DNA of 64,000 nt, taken from NCBI GenBank assembly GCA_002077065.1, contig NAJO01000001.1, positions 620,001 through 684,000 of the forward strand, given 5' to 3'. The position numbers and the translations under genes were made by a program. Positions 42,541 through 52,887 of the stretch are shown one piece after another. How positions within the stretch are numbered: position 1 is the stretch's first letter; the number at the start of each line of letters is the position of its first letter. This stretch comes from Cryoendolithus antarcticus. Its lineage: Eukaryota; Ascomycota; Dothideomycetes; Cladosporiales; Cladosporiaceae. The notes beneath the pieces were generated by a model that worked only from the letters and a program-made list of their open reading frames with translations, was not told the origin of the DNA and ran no database searches.

Positions 42541-43643
42541 ATGGCTTTCTCAATCCCGTATCGCGACCAGCCATATACTCCGTTCGTAGGGGCACCTACA
42601 GCACCGATCAAGTACGTAGAAAACTTCATGAACGCATGCCAGAATGCCATGTCGCTAACGAGGCCGTCTCCCCGTCCAGTTTCTGCGAAGAAGATTTCGC
42701 AATAACACCATACATCGGGGAAGTCGTCAATACCCTGACGAATATCGCATACAGTATGGACCCTCTCAACACTACCCTGGCGCGTTATACTAACATGCCG
42801 AAGTCATCTACGCGACCAAAGGCCTCCTTCGCCTCCCCCGAAACGCCCCCTTCGCGGCACGAAGTCTGTACTATGGACTCGCCCTTGTTGGAACATGCTC
42901 AGCACTCTTCCACGGTTTGCTAAAGCACTACGCTCAGCTGGCAGATGACACGTCCATGATCATAGCCACGTCCTGCGTCCTGCATCGCGCAACAGTCTAT
43001 GAGCGATCCGACTCCTTCACCCGAACATTCTCAACAGTTCTGCTCACATCTGTTGTGGCGGAGACGATTTACCATGTTCTCTACGATGCGAATAACAAGT
43101 TTCATGAAGTCTCATTCCTAGTACTTTTGTTGCTAGTCATCTGGCGGACGAGGAAGTTGATCACCTCGCGCGTCTCGCAGTCTGCGGATCGACGGTTACT
43201 TACTAGCGTGACGATCTTTGGGACTTGTAAGACTCCCCATACCCTGGCGTTGAAGTACATGAGCTGACCTAATTCCAGCCGTCTTCGGGGTGGCGTACAC
43301 GCTCTGGCAACTGGACCAGATCTACTGCAGTCAACTTACAAGCTGGAAACGACAGATCGGCATGCCATGGAGCTTTCTGCTCGAGTTCCATGGCTGGTGG
43401 CACATACTCACCGCGATCGCGGCTTATGTGTTCATGGTCATGGTGGGCGATCTGACTAGTGAGGGGGATGTGGAGTTCCACGGCAGTGTGTATAGCTGGC
43501 CCGGCGTTCGAAGTAGGAAAGGGCACCAGAAAGGGATGAACGGTAGCTTGAACGGCAAGGCGAACGGGCACGCAAATGGGGAAGTGAATGGCCACGCAAA
43601 TGGGTCAACGATGAATGGTGGACATGGCGTGAAGAGGACTTAG
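42541..43643 (+). CDS. Alkaline ceramidase (Ypc1/Ydc1 family)
   Basis: ER/Golgi seven-TM enzyme cleaving (phyto/dihydro)ceramide to sphingoid base and fatty acid. Four exons: 42541-42611, 42680-42753, 42804-43226, 43279-43643. Introns: 42612-42679 (GTACGT..CCAG), 42754-42803 (GTATGG..ACTAAC..GAAG) and 43227-43278 (GTAAGA..CCAG). Joined motifs: NFCEEDFAITPYIGEVVNTLTN (conserved Glu/Asn block), LFHGLLKHYAQLADDTSM (active-site His/Asp) and EFHGWWHILTAIAAY (second His pair). The model has 310 residues. Intron 2 uses a non-pyrimidine acceptor (AAG). The cytosolic tail after the last helix has repeated Asn-Gly dipeptides (GKANGHANGEVNGHANGS), a low-complexity extension. No frame lesion found. Confidence 0.92.
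43535..43624 (+). repeat. Asn-Gly coding microrepeat in ceramidase tail
   Basis: The DNA holds imperfect repeats of a unit like GGCCACGCAAATGGG, encoding alternating NG and AH/EV pairs at the C-terminus. Likely length-variable between strains; outside the catalytic core. Confidence 0.6.
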
Positions 43644-43849
43644 CGCTCGCGATTATCCGAAGGATAGAATGCATGCTATTTCCAAAAGCCGGATACCCTG
43701 CAGCGCCAACCGTTTTGATTCGAACCGGTCCGACAGAGTAATTCGACTTCTTGTCTCGCCTGTGCGGGACTTTACTCGACTTGCGCTACGAGGCAGAGCC
43801 TGCAAGTAATTCAATCGAGGTCCCGAAGCAATTCCAAGAGGTTCAACAA

Positions 43850-44557
43850 TCAATCAGCACGATCCTCTCCCTTCTCCCTCGCCAAGACGTCCTGCAACCT
43901 CTCCACTTTCCCAACCCTCTCAACAACTCCTCTCAGCTTCGAGACCCTGTCCGTCTGCGTCCTCAAGCCTGCTCTGTCCGCCCAGCCCCAAACAGTCCAA
44001 AGCAGGAAATCCACAACAGTCAAGTGATATCCAACTGCGAAACCACTGTCATCCAGTCTGGTCTCCACGTGATACAATCCTGCAACCACGATCTCATACC
44101 CAAAATTCCGCACCGCCTGCAGCACCCCCTCAAACGCAGCTTCGCCTACGACACGAGTGGGCCGGAATATCTGCGTGAATCCGGTGATTGTGAAGGTCGC
44201 GGAGATGTAAGACAGCCATTCTTGCACCTTTGCTTGCTCTAGAGCATCTCGGCCAGACATGCCATGGCTATCGCGGAGACAGGAGATGTAAGATCAGACT
44301 GCGGTCAGTTGCGTGATGACGACTTGTCCGCGTTGCCCATGATCGAGGACGAGGGTAGGAACTTGGCCGAGAGGGTTCATTGCGAGGAAGTCGTCGCGAG
44401 TGATCGAAGGATCGACGGGAATGTAGAGTCCGAGGCTATCGGAGGTCATGGTGATGAGGGTATCGGGAATGTTCAGGTGGGCCAAGAGAAGGAGGACAGG
44501 GAGCGATGAGGAGAGAGGATGGTGGAACAGGGTCAGTGGTGGGTTGGCATGGGCCAT
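43850..44557 (-). pseudogene. Glutathione S-transferase-like gene with in-frame TGA
   Basis: N-terminal thioredoxin-like domain (LTLFHHPLSSSLPVLLLL, NPLGQVPTLVLD, then VVITQLTAV) and C-terminal alpha domain (ALEQAKVQEWLSYISA, LTVVDFLLWTVWGW). The two halves are in one frame of 236 codons, the normal GST size, but a TGA interrupts at 44294-44296, inside the conserved ITE/QSxAIxxYI motif (ITQLTAV-stop-SYISCL). No intron of reasonable length removes it; candidate introns are 25-38 nt. Most simply a nonsense mutation from a single base change. The first half alone (87 residues) could not form a GST. It converges on the ceramidase gene. Confidence 0.72.
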
Positions 44558-45360
44558 GGTGTGATTGCCTTCCCTCGACAGAGAAAGTAATGAGACTTAG
44601 AGAGATCAGAAGGGAAGGATGATAGCCTTAGACCTCTTGGGGTTGATTGACCCATGTCCATAGTTCTCGTTCTCATGATCCTCATTCAAAGTGCACGTAG
44701 GGCGCATGGGATGAATGCCTTCTCGATGCATCCCTCGGCCTGCGCACAGGCGAGGTGATATTGACGCTTAGGCACAAGGTCGTGTATGTTTCTCCACGAT
44801 GCGACTGCGAGTCAACATCTGCTTATGGAGAACATGATGGCAGTCTCGAAGCGGTGAAGTAGTGGGTCTGCAAGCACGCAAAGCTCTGAAACACTAGCGC
44901 AAACGCCCTGCAGTGAAGATCTGCATGGCGCTTATTGGCTGATGTAACCGCGTATTTGTGTTTCGAATGACAACGGCGCCAGATCGGTCGTGGGCAGTAA
45001 CCTCCGCCCGAGTCTTGCCTGCACATGCTCCTCACGTGGGATTGTACTCTCACTCGGTCGCGGTATATCACGCCTGCTGTCGGACTCGGACGGACTTGAA
45101 ACACACGACAGCAAGACCCGTGGACTCGGTACTGGGATAAGTCTAATAATAGCGCCGATTCTCGCGCGCATCTGTCACTCACTATCACTTTGCGCTTCTG
45201 TGGTAGAGGCTACTGCAAAGCAACTCCACTCTCGATACACGCCCACCGCATGGAGTAACAACGGCCGAGGCTGCCTCACTGTGGGATCGACATTCTCGAT
45301 ACTGACCTCCCCTCGCCAATACCGCTGTCCTCCACTACTCCCACCACCACCACACAGATA
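44558..45360. promoter_or_regulatory. Divergent promoter region, GST-like / NBP2-like
   Basis: About 800 bases between divergent genes. The 60 bases before ATG 45361 are C/A-rich (CCACTACTCCCACCACC), typical of a fungal leader. No other gene supported. Confidence 0.4.
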
Positions 45361-46605
45361 ATGTCTACATCAACACCGCAACCCCCACCGCCACCCCTCC
45401 GCATGTCCTCCTCTACCAGCATAGCGGCGCCCACGCGCTCGCGGCCTCAGAGTACCTCCTTCGCTGCGTTCCACTCCAGCCTTACATACGCACTCGTCCG
45501 CGACTTCGCCTACCCTCCCTTCGACCCGATGCACTATGGTCCTCCACCAGAACCTCCCTCAGGCGCCACAACCCCAGGCTCCGAATGGAATCGCAGACTA
45601 TCAGACAGTGAGGCATGGCCTGGTCGGAACACCGCCGCATGGGGAGGCGATGGCGGGATGGAGACAGAGCCCGAGGTCATGCCTGGCCAATCGCTGCCGA
45701 GCACGAGTTTTGTCGGCGAGGACGGAGAAGCAATGAGCGGCAAGGCGAAACATCGCAAGTCGCGAAGTCACGCGGACGTAGCAGACTGGGAGCGCGGGCG
45801 GAGACGATCAAGCGGAGTGCGCAAGTCGCGTGCCAGCGGCGAAGGCAGCGATATGTTCCTCTTCGGCGCATCGTCCAGTAGCAACACTTCCGCGTCGCTG
45901 GACCCAGGCGGCTCTACCTCACTCCGCCACAGCCGCGCCGGCAACCCAGGACGAAGGGATTCCCACTTCGCAACCACGCTGCCCAATCGCTCGTTCCCCT
46001 CTGCTCGACCATCGCGCAGCACTACAACGCCTTCTGATACGGGTAGTGAGGACCTCATACCACTAGATGCCGAGCCGAGCAGCAGCCATGCACACTCCCC
46101 GCAACGTGCTAGCATGGGACCGGAGGATGAGTTATTTGCAGGCGAAAGTCTGGCGCTCTACGCTTTTGAACCCGAGAATCCAAATGAGCTGCGGTTGAAG
46201 GAGGGACAGATCATACTCGTCAGTTACAGGCACGGACAAGGCTGGCTGGTAGCTGAAGATCCGAGTACTGGAGAACAGGGCCTGGTGCCAGAGGAGTACG
46301 TGAGGTTAGTACGAGAGATTGAGGGCTGGGACGCTGAGGCCGGAGGTTTCGTGGAGGGCGATGAGGGGAATGCGGGAGAAGCAGGAGTAGAGGAGGACTC
46401 GGTGATGGAAGACTCCAATATGGAGGCTGAGGAAGACGGCGATGAGACCATGGAGGACTCAGCTGCTGAGACTGAGGAGCCGAGCACAGGAGCGGCAGAG
46501 AAGCCAGCGGAGAGTCAGCCGCCTCCTGATGAGCTTTCGCAAGCCGCGAACAAGCATCTCGCGACTCCAGATCTGCGGCAAGACAGCGCACATGCTGAGC
46601 GATAG
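45361..46605 (+). CDS. NBP2-like SH3-domain protein
   Basis: Adaptor related to yeast Nbp2, which brings the PP2C phosphatase Ptc1 to MAP-kinase (HOG, cell wall) pathways. 414 residues, no intron. The N-terminal block FAAFHSSLTYALVRDFAYPPFDPMHYG is shared with fungal NBP2-like proteins. A long Ser/Arg-rich, probably disordered, region follows. The SH3 domain is residues about 265-318: ALYAFEPENPNELRLKEGQ, with the RT-loop acidic residues, the GWLVAEDP tryptophan and the EGLVPEEYV end (here EQGLVPEEYV). The C-terminal 100 residues are Glu/Asp-rich. Partners cannot be deduced. Confidence 0.85.
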   Translation: MSTSTPQPPPPPLRMSSSTSIAAPTRSRPQSTSFAAFHSSLTYALVRDFAYPPFDPMHYGPPPEPPSGATTPGSEWNRRLSDSEAWPGRNTAAWGGDGGMETEPEVMPGQSLPSTSFVGEDGEAMSGKAKHRKSRSHADVADWERGRRRSSGVRKSRASGEGSDMFLFGASSSSNTSASLDPGGSTSLRHSRAGNPGRRDSHFATTLPNRSFPSARPSRSTTTPSDTGSEDLIPLDAEPSSSHAHSPQRASMGPEDELFAGESLALYAFEPENPNELRLKEGQIILVSYRHGQGWLVAEDPSTGEQGLVPEEYVRLVREIEGWDAEAGGFVEGDEGNAGEAGVEEDSVMEDSNMEAEEDGDETMEDSAAETEEPSTGAAEKPAESQPPPDELSQAANKHLATPDLRQDSAHAER

Positions 46606-47120
46606 CATCGGCCGACAAAGAGGTAGACGGGCGAAGCGGTGTAGATACAGACTACCAAGACCGCGAACACCAGACTTTTGACCCAAGACTGCTTTGTTGC
46701 TTAGCACAAGATGCATAGTCAGCCGTTCAAGTTCAAGCTGCCATCATTGCACAGTACAGTTCAAGCGTCGATGCTGCGCGAGTGTTCAACATCCACACGA
46801 GCACTCCTTGCCTTCAGAAATATACAGGCCATGCGCGAATCCGCATAATCCGGCTGACGCGACTGGATGTCAATAAACCACATAGGACAATTGGGTTCGC
46901 CGGCAATGGCCCGAACGAGATATTGCAAGTGCAACTGTACATTCGACCAGGATCGCAGTGCAGATCGTCAGATCTCAATATTATGATGGCCGTCCACGCC
47001 AAACATCAACGCAATGTACATATACGCAGCGTGACCGTGCCAGTCCATGCCAACCTTCCCGTAACCCTCATAACCCCATACCAAACCCCTCCTCGACGTT
47101 CCACTCCGCCCACCTCCTCA
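46606..47120. other. Convergent 3' intergenic
   Basis: 515 bases between the NBP2-like gene and the Zn2Cys6 regulator, which converge. An overlapping plus-strand frame (46782-47429) is Pro/Thr-rich and is the shadow of the Gly-rich regulator tail. Confidence 0.4.
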
Positions 47121-49767
47121 TCAATACCCTGCGCCTCCCCCCACCTGCCCCCCATCAAAATTCCCAAACCCACCCAACCCCTCAATCCCGCCTCCAAGCA
47201 ACCAGCTATCCAACCCACCCCCTTGAGTCAGTCCCTGCATATCCCCCAACGCGATATCCATAGCCTGCTGCACGCCCAGATCCCAGCTCATATTGCCGAA
47301 ATCCTGGCTGTTGGGATCATTAGGATTCCCAATGCTGGGGAAAGGTGCGTAATTTGCTTGGGCATTAGGGTCGGAGGGATTGTAGGGGAGGGGCGTGGGG
47401 TTAGGAAATTGCCAGGCAGGAGTCGCTAGGGACTGTTGGGAAGTGGAGGGAGCGTTGGATTGCGTGGCGGCGTGGGAGAGCATGTGTAGGCCGGACTGGG
47501 GATGTTGTTGGGAGGCTGGAGTGTCGGGACCAGCGGAAGGTTGTTGCGCAGCTGGCTGCTCAGCGTTCTGCTCACTTGGCGAGTTGCTTCGCCCTACGAG
47601 GCCTTTCTTATGCTTCTCTTCGAACCACTCGCGAAGGACATTGAGAATCCTTAGGATCTTGTCCGGCTTGATGGATCGCACGCGACCCGTCTCTGTGAAG
47701 TGCGCGATCAGGCCGTTGAGGTAGTACTCCACGCGTAGCTCGTCGACTTCGAAGAGCTTGCCGATCTCGGAGTTGGGCAGGGAGATTGCAACGTGCATCT
47801 TGATCAGGATTACGACGGCGTAGACGCAACGGACGAAGTAGAGCAGCATTGGCAGCGCGGTGATGGTGTCGTAGTCGAAGCTCAACATCGTGTCCAAGAT
47901 GCCATGCGCAGCGTTTACACATGCCTTGAGTGCCGCGATCTGTGTCTTACTTAGCGTCCCAGTACCGGAATTGACGTTCTTAAGACTATCTTCGCTGAAC
48001 GGTATGCGAAAGTCATCGACATTGTGATTCTGGTGCAGGACGATCTCGTGCGCGTAGAGACTGCACACGTGCTCGAAGAACATCAAGCCAGGCGTGCGAC
48101 ACTCCGCTGGTACATTCTTCTTCCAGTCGACGAGATCATGCTCGAGTGCTTTGACGTTGTACGAGACTTGAGCATCATTGATGTCGAGTTTCGCGGCTGA
48201 CGCATCGTCCATGAAGAATTGCTGACCGATCTGCTCACAGATGTGCTGGAGCTTGATGTGTTGGCAGAAGAGCTTGTCGGTCGGCGCTGCTTGGGGGTTG
48301 GTCTCGAGTTCAGCGACGCACTCCTCCATGTAGTTCGTCCAGCGAATGAGATTTGGTCGACGAAGGACCATTGAGGCACTGTTGGCAGATCAGTCTAGGT
48401 ATGTCGTATCGACACCTCGAAAGTACGCACCTCGCACACAAGTAGTAGCATCCTAGCCACGCCCTTCGCGCGTCCAACGCGTCCGAATTGACTGGCATCA
48501 TCTTGGCGCCCATGCCAGGCGCGTAATCCTTCGTGGGTCCAGTGAAGCCGCGCCGTCTCAACTTAAACCTCTGTCCAAGACCGATGTCCAAGGCCATCAC
48601 AGCAGCAACATGGATGAGCTGGTAGAAATTTGACTGCTCGGTCTGTTCAGGCGGCTTGTACCACAAGATGATGACCATAGCCGTCTGCACCAGCTCTAAT
48701 GACTTCGCGCCATTTCGGATTGCACAATCTGCGATCGCGCCGACTGTCTCCCGTACCACTTCTCGAGACACGTCGGCGCTGACTTGACCCCATGATGCGG
48801 CTGCGATGACGGCCAGGTAGAGCATCGGCTTCTCTTTGTAAAGTTGCTCTGCCGTAACTTCAGGCGGGAAGACCACAGCTGGTAAGTGAGGTGCTAGTTC
48901 TCGGTTGTAGCGGTCGAAGAGGACAGTGGCCTCGTGTGGTGGGATGAGGGCATTGATCCGACCGATGAACTCGGTGGAAGTCGAATGATGCAGATAGCGC
49001 GTCACATCACTGTCAATTCCCCAAGATTGCTCGAGTGTAGCAGTGCTTGGGTGGACCCTCGACTGCGAAGCTTCTCTGGGCTGGTAGACAGGAGGCATCG
49101 GGTACGCTGGCTGTTCATTGCTGCGTCTCCTTTTGAGCTGCTGCCTGACCTCAGGCGCCTGGGCAGGATACGAAGCAGGCGTACTGTAAGTCTGTGTGCT
49201 ACTCCCACTCGGCGCTCGATAGGTTGACCTCCCCTCACTCTGCACCGGTGACGCGAAGACGGCAGCCGGGATTCTCCCACCTTGCGCCTGAACAGCCGAT
49301 GTAAGCTCTTCTAGCTTCTTCTCCAGCTCAGCGACACGCGTGTCACTCTTCTTCTGTCGTTTCCGCGTCGGCTCAGAGACATTGCACACCTTGGCTCCCT
49401 TAGCACAGCGCTTACATGGCAGGTCTGGTCTATCGACAGCCAGCTCGCACTTGACTTTCAAGTTGCGGCAGGCATCACAGGCGCGTGGTCTCTTGGCATC
49501 ATGAGCATCTGCGCCGCCTGCTGCCGGTGACTGGTCCGTAGGCGCAGCATATTGCTGCTGGTAGACTGGCTGGTCTTGGGGTTGCTGAGGGGTGGGCGGC
49601 TGCGGTGCGTAGCCATAGTACGGGTTGGGTGACGGCTGAGGGTATGAGGCGAGGGGTGGGAGCTGCGGCGTCGATGGCTCCGGGCGAAATTCTGCCTTGG
49701 GTGGTATGGGCTGCGGTACGCGTCCACCCAGCGCTGGGTCGATCACGTTGGAGCTGCGTGATGCCAT
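47121..49767 (-). CDS. Zn2Cys6 transcription factor, War1-like
   Basis: Nuclear DNA-binding regulator. Exon 1 is 48431-49767 and exon 2 is 47121-48378. The intron (48379-48430, GTGCGT..CCAACAG, phase 2) restores CYYLCASASMVLRRPNLIRW. The zinc cluster, near residues 93-125, is CDACRNLKVKC..LPCKRCAKGAKVC, followed by a Lys-rich linker and coiled-coil (RVAELEKKLEELTSAV). A fungal middle-homology region spans about 290-690. The N-terminus and C-terminus are Pro/Gln- and Gly-rich, as in activation domains. The cluster and following block resemble War1/WarA weak-acid-response regulators; this name is a recollection, not a search. I chose ATG 49767 (MASRSSNVIDP) over the in-frame 49851. 864 residues. 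Confidence 0.83.
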
Positions 49768-51839
49768 AACTGTGATTGATGATCGGTGACACGGGTTGTG
49801 AATCGCCGTCTCGCTGTTCAAAGCGCCGCGCTTGAAGGGGGGACTTTGCACGAGTCAGGTGCGATTCTTCGGTGTTCATAATGAGGTGCAACTTCGCGCT
49901 TCCTGAGTCCTGACATATCTCATGATGGAGTTTCCTCATCATCGCCGTTGCCGAGCTGCTCGGTTGCACAATGCAATTGGAATCATTCGGCCAGCGACTA
50001 CATTTGGGAACGGTCGCACGGTATATCAGACGAGCTACAGCAGGAGACTGGATACATTATGCGAAGCAAGACCTGCAAGTATGGCCAGCACACTTACAGA
50101 CTATGAGTAGGTGATCCCATATCGCTGGACACATCTGATCCTGATTCATTCCATCCTTGCTGTCACTGTGAACGCCCTGCCAGACAACCTCGAGACACTG
50201 CGGAGAAGACAGCTTCTACGCTCATCGCTCGCGAGTATCGTTGCCGCACAAGATGACCAACGAACAGCTCACAGCATCACGCCGTCCTTGTGAGCAATCT
50301 CTGTGACTATCGGCTCCATCCGGGCTACCGCGTAGTCTGACAGGCGTGTGTTACCACTTCTGTGCCCCGACGCTCGGTGTTCTTGACATGATCCACACTC
50401 TCCGTGATCTTGTATCTTTACAACGCTTGCCGACGAGATGAAGATTGGAATGCTCCTCCACCTAGTCTCCGGCGAAAATCTGCCAGTTATCGTCTACCGT
50501 ATCGCTGTCGATCCGTACGCGGTCTGTCTGTCTTTCCTCACTGGCTTCGTCACGAAGCGCAAGCCTCGAGGGTCGAACAAGCTTCCGGCGCAAGGGCCAG
50601 TATGAGCGCTGCGTTAATGCGGATCAGTGAGCGCAATCATTGTAGGGCACCTTCATCTGTGGACGCGTATCGTCGTACGTGTCAGTACAATGGAGGATTG
50701 CTGCGAGATGCCCGCATGGGGGAAGTCAACGCACAATGTCGGTGATCGAACTCACCTACATCGATACCACGGATTTTGAGGACGCTAGATGCTTCTCGAG
50801 GGGGCCGTGATGTACACACGCAGTATGTGTCCCGTATGCGGATGGGAGCAATTGCGAAGGCCTGTGACCTTGCTCAGGAACGACAGAGGCTCTGGAAGGT
50901 TGCAGAAATGCTGGGATGGAGCAGGCTAAAGTCGAGTCCTCGCGCTGACTGCATGCCACCTTCTCGTGAACCCTCCGCGAAGCCGTAAATGGCTACGATA
51001 GGATTGTCATACACAAAGGCACATCGATCAATTCGCGTGTTTGGGTTGATGGAGCGCAATGCGCTGCCTGCTGCCTTCCTTTGTAGTCTGCCATGGCTCA
51101 CTTACTTCGCTTCAGCTCTTGTCACTGCGTATTTACCGATGCCCTTCCATCATGCCTGTCCCTATGTCATCAATTACGGCAAGGTCGAGCTCGTCGAGCG
51201 GAACGTCGCTGATGTGGCTGCAAGGTGTGCGACTCACTCGTTCAACGACTTGCATGCGCTTCTTGCTCGAAAGCAGGGGAGTCCAGCGAACCTGGCTGGA
51301 ATTGCACCGGGGCGGGCTCTTTGCAGTATTGGAACAACGGAGGATCAGGTACCGCTGATCGTTTCTTCGATGTCTTGAGGCTTTTGTGCGGGGAAACGAC
51401 AAGCAGAGATGGAATGATTTGGCAGGCTCGGCGTACGTAGCCTACCTACGCTTCATGTACGATCTGCGGCGAGCTCAAAGCGCTCGCATGGGCTGGCTTT
51501 GTTGTCTTGCGGTTCATGTGGACTGCTGCACAGCCTCTTCACTGTCGCTGTCACTCTACTACTGTGGAGTTGCAGGGATGTTGAGCGATGGCGATCAGTC
51601 CACGACCGTGCGCCACTACCGCTGCTGCGCCAAGCTCCGTGCCACGCTTTGTCGCTCTCCACGCAACAAGCCGATGGCCACAAGCACTCCAAGGCAGGCA
51701 AAACATGACAGTCGTCTATATGCCCCACGTTGGACCGTGAATTCGAAGTGTAACTATACGAGCAACATTGAAGAGCGAAGAAAACGCAAAAAAGAATATT
51801 AAGGGGATGTGACCCAGGAACAGCATTGCTCGACCTCTT

Positions 51840-51925
51840 GCAGGAATTGAACCCACGACTTCGGGATGCTCGAGAGCCACTATTCGACGAAGATTAGTAT
51901 TATGTTACAGTTGCGACACCGTGGC
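51840..51925 (-). other. tRNA-like remnant (B-box and anticodon-like arm)
   Basis: On the minus strand GGGTTCAATTCC (51843-51854) matches the Pol III B-box. Upstream there is a hairpin-like arm with a loop CTTCGTC (Arg TCG-like anticodon) and a long variable-arm-like stretch. The expected acceptor partner for AAGAGGTC is absent, so it does not fold as a complete tRNA. Confidence 0.25.
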
Positions 51926-52515
51926 AGGCGGCGACAACAGCAATTAGTACTAATCCGGATGGCGCTAGTGGGCTTTTACATATGGGATCCGACCCCGACG
52001 TGCCCAGTGGTATCGACGATTATATAGTAGCTTGAATGGACTTGCCGACCAAGGTGACTGTCGGGAGTCGGAGTCCTCGGTCGCTTGCACTCTTGCATCT
52101 CACACACACACGCTCCTGATCTTACCTTGCAACATCAGAACACCTTTGTCGATGTTCACTGTGCTCCCAGCACCGTCGATTAGTGCAGACATCCTGAGGA
52201 TCGCCGTCGAAAGCTAGCCTTGGTCTGCACGTGCTATTTTGGGAATTGCAAAGCACCTTGTCGCGAAGGAAGGCGTACACAACAGCCACACAGCCTCGCA
52301 TATTACACCTTCCATAGCATCGACAGAAGCGCATCAAGTAGTCGTGACGACGAAGAGCGTAAGGGCGACAACCGTTGTGGACGCAGACTGACAAAGGCAG
52401 CCGACCACTTCGTGAGCACACCTCCTTCGATGCTCACCTCGGACTGACAATGGCAGGTAGCAAGCACCTTTCTTGCTACCGGCGACAAAGCGGTAGCAAT
52501 CCAGTCACCAGCACA

Positions 52516-52887
52516 ATGAAGGGCGGCGATAGCCTTATAGACACGTTACGCGCCTCTTGGAGAAGATGGGCAACCTGGAGCCACCAGAAAGACATTCGCC
52601 AGCGCATCCAGGAGGTCGAAAACTCCAAGCGACGTGCGACAGCTGAATGGCTGCAAGACGCGAAGCCATACCTCCGTAATTGCGTCCTCGCTGGGCCTGC
52701 TCGCGACGGCAACAGACTGGCCAACAAACAGCGGAGGCTGTCGACTCTCCAAGTAGCATTGACCGAGCGTCTGGAGAAGGACCACACAAGCAGCGAAGAC
52801 GCAGGAGCGCAAGATGCTGAGCTCGCGAGAGGCGAACAACGATCTGGAGAGGACTGGTTGGACCCTGGGGTGTGGGGAGGACTCTGA
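52516..52887 (+). CDS. Weak hypothetical ORF, charged helical
   Basis: 123 codons from ATG 52516 inside a longer open frame. The product is strongly charged and helix-like (KDIRQRIQEVENSKRRATAEWLQDAKPYL, cut here to its pattern: Lys/Arg/Glu heptads) with no recognised domain. An opposite-strand frame of similar length overlaps, so coding is doubtful. Could be a lineage-specific gene or chance. Confidence 0.2.
   Translation: MKGGDSLIDTLRASWRRWATWSHQKDIRQRIQEVENSKRRATAEWLQDAKPYLRNCVLAGPARDGNRLANKQRRLSTLQVALTERLEKDHTSSEDAGAQDAELARGEQRSGEDWLDPGVWGGL

Noticed and set aside
43700..43725. B-box-like GGTTCGAATC on the minus strand
   Set aside because: No complementary T-stem or acceptor stem; not a tRNA.
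50989..51378. 129-codon plus-strand frame with a hydrophobic stretch
   Set aside because: No signal-peptide logic after the start, overlapping frames in other phases, no family similarity.
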